This document shows, one piece after another, positions 1 through 10,664 of a DNA stretch of 64,000 nucleotides (positions are counted from its first letter, which is position 1; each line of letters starts with the position of its first letter). The position numbers and the translations under genes were made by a program. Source of the DNA: Tubulanus polymorphus. Taxonomy: Eukaryota > Nemertea > Palaeonemertea > Tubulaniformes > Tubulanidae. The stretch is taken from NCBI RefSeq assembly GCF_964204645.1, contig NC_134026.1, positions 29,840,650-29,904,649 on the forward strand, written 5' to 3'. The notes below the pieces were generated by a model. The model was not told the DNA's origin and made no database searches. It saw nothing but the letters and a program-made list of their open reading frames with translations.

Positions 1-3000
1 ATGCGGGTGATTGTATCCGGGCCAGTTCGGGCGAGGTGGCGTACCCATCTGACCTCTACCTCCACGGTAACCACGATTATCAGCAGATCGCGGAGTTCCT
101 GAATGACATGAAGGATATTATTACAAATACACGACTATGAATACAATACATTCAATAATATGACTATATCTAAATACCTCTTCGATAATCTTTATTATCC
201 TCTTTTTTCGGCGTGTTATTCTTATTATCCTTTGAACTTTTATCCTTATCATTCACTTTCTTGTCTCTGGAATTATAACATAAACGTCTGCCGGTGATTA
301 TGAAATATCAAACCTAGTTATAGTAAGTTCAATGAGGATTGATGAATGCCAGCTGATACTGCCCGACAACGTGCCACAAACCTCTCCTTCCGGGCAATAA
401 CTATCTGACAATCGCGGGCGAAGTGACCGATTTTTCCGCAAGCGCGACAACCGCGATCGTTTGGAGGGGAACCATCGACGAGCATATTCACATCGAAGAA
501 ATAATCCTAGAAAAATAAGAAATATCTCGATCAGAATATTGGCACTTACAGATCCGACAGAGCTTCATCTAGAAGTTTTACTCACTAAGAATGTCTTGTA
601 TCCAGACGGTGGTTTATCGACCGGTATTGATTTACCGAATAGATATCGTCCGTTGATTAATGCTGTCATGATGTACGTATTCACTGTAAACAAACGAACA
701 ATCATACGTCATTAACACAGTCCCACTACAGATAAGTCATTCCTGGATATAAGGAGTTTTCAAGGAGAAAATTTCATATTTTTCGCAAGTGTTTGCATCA
801 CTTTTATATCCCAACAACTGAAGACTCCTCCTAAATCAATACTGTTTATCTCATGAATTCACTGGATTTATACGCAGATTTTTATCATTGACACTAAGCA
901 AAATCAATTTCTAATTCGGTAACAGCTTAAATTGGTCCCAACTATATCGACTTAGGCGTAGTCTAATGTACAACTTCTAAAGTATCTAATTGCCTATTTC
1001 TCAAAATTGAAGGAGTTTTAAAAGATTGACATTTTGCTTAAATTAAACTAGATGCAAGCAATTTGAAAAGCATTTTCATTTAGGAGTGAATCAAGGAGTC
1101 GTAGGGACCCTGCATTAATAACGCAACCCAACAGAGATCAATTCTACAGTTATCGATATAATATGACTTTAGGGTTTACACATTGGAAATGAACAAATTT
1201 AACAGGCTGCAGTAGAATATAAAACGTACTCTTTCTGGATAATCCAGCTCCGAGATTGTGACTCAAATCAAACGGATCCTCAATCGCGATCCCTTTTCCG
1301 TTCCACAATTTCTCGAATCGAGTCAACGGCTTCAGGTGACGTATACAGATAACGTTATCCTTGAAATTGAATTCTTCCGTGTAAAACTTCAACAATCCGA
1401 ACCATAATTCACCGATTGACTGTTTATTCTTGCCGTAGTCGTCCCACACATCCTTCTATACATTACAAATAAAATCATACTCAATTGTTGGATGTCTTGC
1501 GATTCAGTCAGAGTTCTTACAGATCAGAAAAATCCAAAATTCCCCGATTTTTCCAGCCTTTTGCCCGGAAATGCCCTGATTAGATCTAAATATCCACTGA
1601 GAGGTTCACTACCTCATTCATCACCGGCAAGAACAAGAAGACACCAAAAATTCAAATTCCCTGATTTTTCGATTTGTAAGAACCCTTCCTCCATACCGTA
1701 TATAGACGTCTCTGAAATATGGATGTGATAAGTCATACTTACCAGTTTATCTTTCTGATCAAAGAACCAAGCATCAGCTCCCTCTATTATCACTTTAGGT
1801 CGAGTCTCGCCCTCGTATAGCTGAAATATTCGAATACGTCATTGATAAATCTAACGTACACGTTAGTTTGAGTAACGTCTGATAATGAGACAAACCTCTT
1901 GTAAGACCGGTATAACTGGAGGTTGACACTGCTGTAGATAGTACAATACCATCAGTATATAGGCGTAGGAAGACAGACTACCGCGTGATGCGTCACCAAT
2001 ATCGCAAACCTGAAATATATTCATGTACATATAGGTATATACAGAGTAACTGTATCTGAATCATTCATTCATTCAATCAAATTTACCTTCGCGAACACTT
2101 TCATGATGTAACCCATTATCTTAACACGATCATCAATATCTGCGTATAAAGCCAGCATCTTTGTATTATACAAAGCCTACAAACAATAAAAACAAATTAG
2201 ACAAACGTTCTGCCGTGTTTTATCGACTGTTTCTATAAGTCGTTGTTACCAGTGTATTGTAGAGACTAATGTCGCCCTCTATCTGCGACTTGCGATGTTT
2301 AAACTTCACGATCGGCACTTTAGCAGTAGTTATCGGCAGAATGTTGTAAAGACCTTTGTTTGTTTTTAGTTTCACGGCGAGAGCTTCGATTATATCAACG
2401 CAATTCAAACTCTACAAATAAAATCATCTTCCATTCAATAAAATCTCACGATTGATGACGAAAATAAATATCTACCGAGGCAATACATCGGTTTACTCTC
2501 AGTCATCGTCTCTTAGATTGAACGAATCACTGTCACAGCAATCAATCGATTGAAACAGTTCATTCGATTAAAAGTAACGAACCTTAGCGGAATCACAGGA
2601 TGCCAGAGTCATACAGATATCGAGGTCACTGTTCTTAAACCCGAAACCATTACAAGACGATCCGAACATACACAGATTACATTCTGTGAAATAAAACATT
2701 ACAGCGATACATGTTTAAACAAACAGAATAACAGCATGTATTCATATCATTATAATTGTATCAGTGCAAGAAGAACCCGGTATTGTTAAGTCAACCAAAT
2801 GTTCAGATATTTTCAGACCCGACTACTTGATATCTGTAGTAATAATAATAATAATAATAATAATTAGTGCTTATATAGCGCCTTTCCAATGAATGCTCAA
2901 AGCGCTGTCACTCAATTATTACCCAGCTTCTGTTACCAATCCAGTACATTCTTACTCTCCCTGGGGAGATGCAACACCGATACGCTGCAGAGCGATCAAG

Positions 3001-6000
3001 GCATCGTCAGCCAGTAGCAATTGTGAATTAATGCCTTGCCTAAGGACACTACAGCACAGCCGGGGTTCGAACACACAACCTCCCGATTGGGGGGCGAGCA
3101 CTCTACCACTAAGCCACACTGCTCCACGTAGTAGGAGTCTGAGTAGTAAACTAGTCATTTGACATCAAAAATAGTGGTTCAATTGAGAATGAACAAGAAA
3201 TTATTCTGATTTTGAGAGTATTTTGATATTTTTGGTATAGCTAAGCTCTCAAATAGAGTACAGACTACTAGTCGTAGTCGGGTTTGAAATCTGTAGTAAA
3301 ATCAGCTCAGAATGAAACATCTGTAAAGTAAACTGTTTGTTACCTGGATAAATTTCTCGAATGAAATTCTCTAATTCCGATATGATTTCTTTTCTCTGAT
3401 TATTTTCCTTCTCGGTCGGAGTGAAATCGCTGGGAACTTGACGCAAGATTTTATCGAGCAGATTTTTATACTGTTCGGTTAGAGGTTGAAGGGGTCGAAT
3501 TTCCGGTAAACTTTCGTCGGGACATGCCGCTTTTAAATGACCTTCCTTTTGACAGATGCCACAAATAATGGCCGGTACCTGAAATAATGAAATTAAAACA
3601 TTTCATTTATGAGGTATCCTTTCAACCGACTGACAGCCACTTTCTACCAATTTAAAAATCCCCTCATTTTTCCATGTGATAACACAAAATTCGCCCAGAG
3701 TGAATCCAAGGAATTTCTAGGTTTAAATGTTATAATTGGCCTTATCCGAATACCCTGAGTTTTCCGGTTTTTTTTTTTTATAGATTTTTCTGATTCCCTG
3801 AGTTTTCCACCATGTATCAATATCTAATTCAGAATTTGACAGATCCTTTATCAGAGCTAAACTTGCATTAATCAGTCATAGTAGTTAGGACCAACATTTG
3901 TTGATAACTTTGTAATATGAATTACAAATACAGTTTACAGATTAACCACTGACCCATGAAGACTTAAGTAATCAGTTTCTATTTTGATTTCGACTGATAT
4001 CAAAAAATTGAAACGTACCTTTCCATCCGTGAGAAACTTCTGATCGAATCCGAACACGAGATTATCAACTTTTAAATTATCCAAAAGCTGTGTTTTAAAC
4101 GTGCCTTCGTCGCCCCGCCCGTCCGGTTTACTGTCGCTAGACGAGGCGCCATCATTCACGAACAACTCCGGATAATCATCCACGGCGGCATCCATCAATT
4201 CCGTTAGATCCTCGTCTTCATCTTCGTCATCTCCGTACCGATCGATGCTACCCGTGCGTCCGAATTTGGATCGTAAAGTCGCGGCGGGGGTCGGCGATTC
4301 CAGTTCATCCGACGCATCTTTATCAACGCTCGTTTCATCTTTCATCACTGAACTCACGTATTTCGAAGCAAACTTATCAATTTTAGCATCTTCATCATCC
4401 TTTAATTCTTCCTCCTCGTCAGCGGAACTCTTCTCAGTTTTCTCTTCGCTTCCTAATGTTTTCTGATCAGTATCTGATGATTGCTTATCCTCTATCTTAG
4501 GTTTATCTGTTGCTGGCGCTACTTTCTCCTCTGCTCCTGGTGCTACTTTCTCCTCTGCTCCTGGCGCTACTTTCTCCTCTGCTCCTGGTGCTACTTTCTC
4601 CTCTGCTGCTGGTGCTTTGTCGTCCGTTGCTGGCGCTACTTTCTCCTCTGCTCCTGGCGCTACCTTGTCCTCTGTTGCTGGCGCTTCTTTCTCCTCTGCT
4701 CCTGGCGCTACTTTCTCCTCTGTTGCTGGCGCTACTTTCTCCTCCTCTGTCAATTGTTTATCCACCGCTGCTTCCTCCTCTGTTTCACCATTCTCAGTTA
4801 TAACTAAGTTATGCATCGCGTCGGAAATAACGTTACTCAGATTCTCTTTATCTACGATATCGGTGAGAGCTTCTTTAAACGATTCCAACACGATATCCTC
4901 GACTTTAGTTTCTACATGTTCCGGTGCTGCCTCTGATGTACTGTTCTCCGTCGACGAATCGATGCCATTCACTTTCGGCTGATCGGATGTAAAAGACTTT
5001 TTCAATTCACCTACGACAGATTTCACCGTATCCGCGCCTATTGGTTCTAATTCTTCGGATTTATTTTCAATTTCGCATGATTTTTCTTCCGATTTCGCGA
5101 TCGATTTTTCTTCGACTTTTTTCTGATCTTTCTTCCGATCTTTAACGAGCGCCGAAGGCAAACGTACAAACAGCGGTCCCGATTTAGTTTGCGGTATTCC
5201 GAAGTATCGACACGCCGCTTTCAAACGGTCGTGGATATAATCAAAGTTTTTACTATGACTCACGCTGCGAGATACATTTCGTTTCGTCGTGAACGGATCT
5301 AAAAATAAAACGAAACTGAATCGTGATCAATGCTGAATTATATCGACTCGATTATCAATCTGATTTTCCAACAATCTCCGTTTTACCTTCTATCGCCAAT
5401 TTTTTACAAGACCACTTCTTTTCGTCCCTGGTTACGTTTCTCGCCAGACGGATCGATATAACGTTGTTACTCGTGTCAAACTCGACGCTATAAAATCGCA
5501 GCATGTTCACCCATAATTCAGCGAGACTTTCAGTGTTTTTACCCATATCTGACCAAACATTCGACTAAAACAGAAACAATTTCATTCATTAATAACACTG
5601 TACATGTATTAATATGGCCTGATTTTGCTGTTTCACCAAATTCAAGGCCTGTATGTCAGAAAACATGATTTCTAAGTATTAAATACGGGATCAATTCGAT
5701 TACAGAATTCCATCACTGGACGCTTGAGCGCCTTAGTGATGTCATTTAGAATAACTCCCCCTCCCCTGACAGCTATGGTAGCAGCACCATGGTTCCACGG
5801 TTCACAGTTAAGTCTGTGTATTAGTTCAAAAATTGGTTCATTTCCCATGTTTTGACCTTAAAGTCAAATCTTAACCGCTGACCGTGAAACTTGGTGCCGA
5901 AGTTTAAAAGGCTTACCAGGTTAGGTATATCATCAAAGTAATAACAATCTTTGCCTTCAATGATAACTTTAGGTCGTTCCGTAGCACCTTTTGGCAATAA

Positions 6001-9000
6001 CTGAAAGTAGAATAGAGCTATTATAGATAACAGCACACGCACGTACAGCAGGCTCCGTACAGAACTTAAACCTACCTCCTGTAAAACTGGTAGAACAGGT
6101 TGTTTAGTTTTCTGAAGGAAGTATATGACCATTAATCCGTAGGAATAGGATGGTAACGTGCCTTCATGCTGCATGTCCATCCGACACAACTAAATATAGA
6201 AAATAAAGACGTTAACATAATATAATCTACAGTCAAACAAGTCGTCATAAACAAGATGATCAGTACGTTGATCGCTTGTCCAAACGGCAACTTTCATCGA
6301 GGAAATTGTTCTAGAAATTCACAAATTACGACTCATAAATAGTGATAACTTCCGAAATTAGGACTCAAAAATAGTGATAACTTCAGCAATGTGACAACTT
6401 ATCCAGTGAGGACTTTAAAAGCAAGTTTGACTGTTTAGTATAATTTGACTTAATCTATGGTGAAAACAAATAGATACCTTAGCCATATATCTCATAGCGA
6501 CGCCGAGAGTTTGAACTCGTTTATCAATACGATTATAAAGACCGAGCAATCGAGTCGTTTTCTGCGACAGTTCGTTACCGATACACATCTGACCGACAGC
6601 ACCACTGACCGGATCGGTTAAATAAATACTGGGAATTTTAGCCGTAAAATCACTTCGTACATCTTTATATTTATCTGTTCAATGAATAAATGTGATAATA
6701 AATTATTCTGAATAATTGAAAAACACAATCAATCGAATGAACAGGATAAAATCAATACATACCATTGTGCTTGAGTAAATTGAATATCGTCACTAGAATT
6801 TCTGCAGGATTTGAACCGTGAGGCATTTCTATATCAATGTTTATATCACTGGTCTTTAAACCAAAACCATTCGCCGATGATCCGTACATAACTAACCTTA
6901 TTACTGAAAAATATAGATTAGCAAATAAACCACTCGATGACATTGCGTGAATGCTGGATATCCTCAGTAAGGGCTGTTAGTTATCAAGAGGTTCTTTGTG
7001 CCTATCATGACGCGCAAGAACAACAAGATTCCAAAAATTGAAAAAAATAAGTGTCAGAATTCCCCGGATTTTCCTTGCAGGGAAAAATAAACCCGGAATT
7101 CTGTGATCTATAAAAACCTGGCAAAGTAAACAAAATAGCGAACTAACCGGGTAATTTGGTTTGAACTAATTTCTCTAAATCAGCGACGAGTCTGTGTCTA
7201 TAAGCGACATCGGCTTCTGTTAAACCAAACTCTTTATGAATACGTTGTAGTAACTGTTCAAGGGCAGAAACATGAGGTGATGAAAGTGCTGGCAGATTTT
7301 TCAGTAGGTAATCCTGTTCCCGAGCCTAAATAAGAGAACAATTATCATCCTTCTAAAAGAAGATTTTGAGGTACATGCAACATAAAATCTCCTATGTATT
7401 ACTGTACACAGAAGTAGACTCTGCTTTACTCTGCCAGTACTGGCCTCTTGGTAAACCGCTCAATTTCGAATTTTAACACAAATTTTTTACAAAAACCTTC
7501 TATTTCCCTGATTCTAAACTCAGTGAAATTTTTAGAGCAGTCCCGAATACACTACCGAGTAAAACAAAGTTTACTGAAAATCCTTGTTTTTGCTTTCACT
7601 TTTCAATGCGAAAATGCATCATATTTTTGCCTCTAGTTTGATACGAACCTCTTTGAGTTTTTTATGACGTTTATCTTTCATGTGTCGCTCACAGATTAGT
7701 ATCGAATCACAATGATATTCACATAAACGACAAAAATACGCGGCTTTTGGGAACTTTAAAGATCGCTATAAATAAAATCAATAGATTAGAAATATCGAGT
7801 GATTGGTATTTATTAATGATCAGGGGCCTCAGTTCCTGAGCGCTTAGACCAGTATTACAGCACCAAACAGTTCGGCTAGTTTGGTCTGATGAAATGAGTT
7901 GCGATTGAAAATAATCTTACCTTTTTTAATGGATGGATTTCATCTTTCATCAATGGAAGAAGTTTTTCGGGTCCGGGATTTTCGGAATCAAGAGGAGCGT
8001 ATGGATTTTCTATTAAAAAAAAAAAAAAAACCACAAAATTTTCAAATGTGTTTTGCGAAAAATTATATGTCTAGCCTGACTCATTTCACAACGAGATGAA
8101 ATTAATCACATACCTAGAAATTTACGCTGAGCTTCTTGCCCGGCTGCGCATAAATTAACACCTGATTGATTCTGATTCGCTTTTATCAATGAATCTAAAT
8201 TAGTTGATTTAACGCGATGTGCGTATTGATTTCCATCTTCTTCCCCGATAACAAACTCATTTCCAAATCCTTTCACTTTTCTTTTTCCTTTGTTTCGAAG
8301 TTTTCCTTTTTTGTTGGCGGTTTTTTTCGCAGCGGTCGCCGACTTCTGTTCGGGTTTATCTTCGGCGCGTTTTGATTTGGAAGCCGATTCACCGGGAGCT
8401 AACTGCGCGTCGCCGTGAGGTCCAGATGTCTCATCCTCATCTGGTTTCTTTTCCACACTGTCATGTTGTCGCTTTTTTGGACTCTTTTTTGCTGTAAGTT
8501 CATATTAAAATTTGTCAAATTCTTAAGTCTTAGGTCTATTTATGTTTGTCTGGGATTGTTTTTGGGGATATTTCACTTTTTGAACAGATACCTCTATTTT
8601 TACTTCTTTAACTCGTGAATCAGAGAAAAGAGACTCCATTTTATGAACAAAATCAATTCTAACAATGTTTCCAGTCCATGCTTACCATTTAAAATTTGTC
8701 ATCAAGAGTCATGGTTCATAGGCATGGAACCATAGGAACACATCGTTGAAAATTGAAGATGTCGCTTGTCTACATCTAGATATCGATGCCTGGATTTATT
8801 CTCAGATTCAAATAAAATCTATCCATAATTTTCTCGAATTAAAAAAATTGCATTAAACTGTTTGAACCCTTAAGATCAATCCAAGTTAATCAGAGATAAT
8901 TTTCGATGTGAGAGGCTGAATATCTAAGATGAAAACTAATTGAAAATGGAGTTAATCTGATCGAGTTGTTCTACTGTTTTGCACGCCATCTGGTGGGATA

Positions 9001-9172
9001 GCTAATGCTATGGTATACAGGATGGGTTGAACGTACTTTCTTCACTGTCATTCTCTTTGCCTTGATCACTTTCCTCGGTGTCATTCGAAGAATCCGATTT
9101 CTGTTTATCATCTTCAGACTTCATTAAGATCTTTTTCAAATCCTCTTCTATTTCGGCATTACTCATAGCCAT
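1..9172 (-). CDS. TUT4: TUT4/TUT7-type terminal uridylyltransferase (partial, 22 coding exons)
   Basis: Adds uridines to RNA 3' ends (in the family: pre-let-7 and deadenylated mRNA). Exons, in transcript order: 9172-9037, 8491-8114, 8009-7921, 7765-7649, 7325-7148, 6903-6763, 6674-6478, 6189-6076, 6000-5917, 5564-5387, 5298-4019, 3578-3344, 2683-2583, 2411-2250, 2176-2087, 2009-1896, 1820-1743, 1455-1230, 683-586, 506-382, 266-178, 98-1. They join in phase into 1436 codons, open at the edge. Seen: C2H2 finger (C213, C216, H229, H235); an N-terminal nucleotidyltransferase module in which DxD has become D319-I-N321; its PAP-associated half (about 479-538); a long acidic linker (538-964); a CCHC knuckle (C970, C973, H978, C983); an active module with D1062, D1064 and D1123; a PAP-associated domain ending in IEDPFDLSHNLGAGLSRK; a second CCHC knuckle (about 1350-1363); then a charged, RGG-like tail. 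This is the TUT4/7 order. The start MAMSNAEI follows a splice acceptor at 9187, so there is an upstream 5' UTR exon. Confidence 0.93.
1511..1686. mobile_element. MITE-like element, family 1 (copy A)
   Basis: The ends are inverted copies of each other: the left end begins AGAGTTCTTACAGATC and the right end closes GATTTGTAAGAACCCT. The body carries CCAAAAATTC and TTCCCTGATTTTTC. The copy at 16466-16694 has the same ends, so this is a dispersed family. It lies in the TUT intron 1456-1742 and makes up most of it. No coding capacity. Confidence 0.6.
2838..3135 (-). mobile_element. tRNA-derived SINE with L2-type tail
   Basis: Read on the minus strand, it begins with a tRNA-like head: box A TGGCTTAGTGG and box B GTTCGAACCCC. 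An unrelated body follows, then the 3' end GGCGCTATATAAGC and a run of ATT repeats. That tail resembles the 3' ends of SINEs mobilised by L2-clade LINEs; this link is remembered family knowledge, not searched. It sits in the TUT intron 2684-3343, in the same orientation as the transcript. A real tRNA gene is unlikely because the 5' half and acceptor stem do not pair as a tRNA and the 3' body is long. Confidence 0.8.
3655..3830. repeat. Dispersed intronic repeat, family 2 (copy in TUT)
   Basis: Its reverse complement contains ATTCCTTGGATTCACTC, then a GGGAATTT-like stretch and an ATGGAAAA motif. The same words in the same order occur at 19415-19625 in the SR-protein gene. Read from the plus strand it holds two copies of CCCTGAGTTTTCC. 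Degenerate, non-coding, in the TUT intron 3579-4018. Confidence 0.5.
4508..4752 (-). repeat. Coding 24-bp minisatellite inside TUT linker
   Basis: About ten in-frame units of 24 bp encode an eight-residue repeat, EEKVAPGA or EEKVAPAT, with one unit shortened to seven residues. It lies in the 1280-bp linker exon between the two TUT catalytic modules. Because the unit is a multiple of three, copy number can vary without a frameshift. The opposite strand is also open here, giving leucine- and cysteine-rich spurious reading frames. Confidence 0.9.
6985..7120. mobile_element. Degenerate MITE-like element, family 1 (copy C)
   Basis: The right end reads GATCTATAAAAACCTGG, a decayed form of the family end GATCTATAAGAACCCTGG seen at 16694. 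The body has CCAAAAATTG and AATTCCCCGGATTTTCC, matching copy A. It lies in the TUT intron 6904-7147. The left terminus is not clear. Confidence 0.45.
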
Positions 9173-9546
9173 TGTTTGACAATTTACTGAAAAATAAAGA
9201 TCGTAGATTCTAAATCGAGGCTCCAATAGCAATGTGCCGAGGACTGGATTTTGGTATATTCTGGACTGGTATTGTGAAAATACTACTATATTAATTGCGA
9301 GCACCTTGCATGCATGATTAAGTACAACTTGAAGTTTCAGATGTTTGAGGCCCTAGCGGGTCTGTTCATAATTCCGATTAATTTTGAACTGCATTTTATT
9401 CATGTGGCATGAATGGCACTAATATTTGTGGCAAAAGCATTAGGACTGGCAAGATGGAATAGACACTTGCCATGATAGGCCTCTATATTAAAATCAAAAT
9501 CAGTCATCATTATAACATTGTCTTAGATAGAATGATTCCTCATTAA

Positions 9547-9775
9547 TAATTAGCGGTAAAAGCGCAGATCCGCACCTCTCGTGATTGACGCAATCTGCTG
9601 TATGACAGAATCCAGGCTAAAATCTCTATACTCTCTCTAGTGAAGATATCTTAAAATTAGCCATTGACAATGTACTGAATTGCTGATGACATTTTGAATC
9701 TTAAACAATGATATTTAAGTAATTGATTGAACCGTTTACGCGGAGAGGTGCAGATCTGCACTTTTACCATAATTA
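9547..9775. mobile_element. Foldback element with 37-bp imperfect terminal inverted repeats
   Basis: The left arm 9547-9583 starts TAATTAGCGGTAAAAG; the right arm 9739-9775 is its inverse complement with about five mismatches. The termini are TAATTA. No coding capacity. Size and structure fit a MITE, but no clear target-site duplication is visible. Confidence 0.55.
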
Positions 9776-10217
9776 GCATCAAGACCACTGTCCTGCTTTT
9801 TCTTTCCACAAACTTTATGTTTCACTTTCTTTTTTTTTGAGTACTATCTCGCACAATCATTATCATTGCTAACAACTACAAACCAGTACATGAGCAGAGC
9901 ATACATAAACAACACAACTGTTGATAGTAAGGATTGTGAATATTTTCCCACTTTGCTCACAAATGAATAAGGGCTCCAAGAAGGAGTGTGATTGAGGAGG
10001 AGGCTGAGGAGCATGTGTGAATCCTGTTGAACAAAAACAGTTTGAAGAACCTCAATTCAAAGCTGAATTCTACCTATCAATAAATAGCAAATTTACAAAA
10101 ACTGCACTTTTCTATATACCTTGGAATATCTATTTTTTCAGGGGTTATTTTGTCCTAATTTAGCTCGCGTATCTTCACAGAAATGCGAGATTTTATTCCT
10201 GCAGAACTGAATCATAA

Positions 10218-10250
10218 ATCCGCCATCACAGATCGGCCATCTTAATACGA
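10218..10250 (-). promoter_or_regulatory. Possible TUT promoter motifs (YY1-like)
   Basis: On the minus strand the sequence AAGATGGCCG (plus 10234-10243) resembles the YY1 core AAGATGGCGGC that often overlaps start sites of TATA-less housekeeping genes. A second GATGGCGG lies beside it. Position, upstream of the TUT 5' UTR intron and in the right orientation, is the only other support. Confidence 0.3.
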
Positions 10251-10583
10251 GCCAGCGCGCCAGGGTTTCTGGGGGATTAACAATCAGTTTTTTCGTGTAT
10301 AATCATAGAATGTTTATCAAACCTATCAAAAGTAATAAAAAACAACAGGTCGATTTCTGTTTTATTGATTGTATGAAAACAATAAATTGATCAATATAGG
10401 AATTATCATAGAATAAATTATGATTGAATTGAAAGGCTCGAAGCAAAAATGAAAATGAGGATTAGGAATCAAATACGCATCCCAAGATTCTGCTTACCCG
10501 GAGTTGAATTGTGAAGTGCACACTGGGAAGCGAGTAATGCCTGTCCTCCATGTGACCTTTACTGTGGTTATATAGTGAAGCAT

Positions 10584-10600
10584 GGCCGCCATTTCACGTG
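10584..10600 (+). promoter_or_regulatory. Possible PPTC7 promoter: YY1-like site plus E-box
   Basis: GGCCGCCATTT is followed directly by CACGTG, about 65 bp before the PPTC7 start codon. GCCGCCAT is a YY1-type core on the reverse strand and CACGTG is a bHLH-ZIP E-box. No TATA box lies at a suitable distance. Inferred from motif and position only. Confidence 0.35.
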
Positions 10601-10664
10601 CGAATAGTCCGCGCTATATCTCTCTAATTATTCGCTACTGTCTCTAGTATGACGTGAAAATACG

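Larger units (their letters stand above)
9187..10664. other. Divergent intergenic region between TUT and PPTC7
   Basis: About 1.5 kb separates the two start codons, which point away from each other. It must hold the TUT 5' UTR intron (acceptor at 9187), both promoters and a 229-bp foldback repeat (9547-9775). No reading frame here looks like a gene. The upstream TUT exon could not be placed. Confidence 0.6.

Noticed and set aside
3-140. Plus-strand frame that reads like a protein C-terminus
   Set aside because: The minus strand carries a phase-matched TUT exon (98-1) with acceptor, and codons continue the RGG-like tail. The plus frame is its shadow.
461-715. Plus-strand 84-codon frame
   Set aside because: Overlaps two TUT exons (683-586 and 506-382) on the minus strand that match the family closely.
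4481-4982. Plus-strand Cys-, Leu- or Ser/Ala-rich frames
   Set aside because: Antisense of the 24-bp coding minisatellite in TUT.
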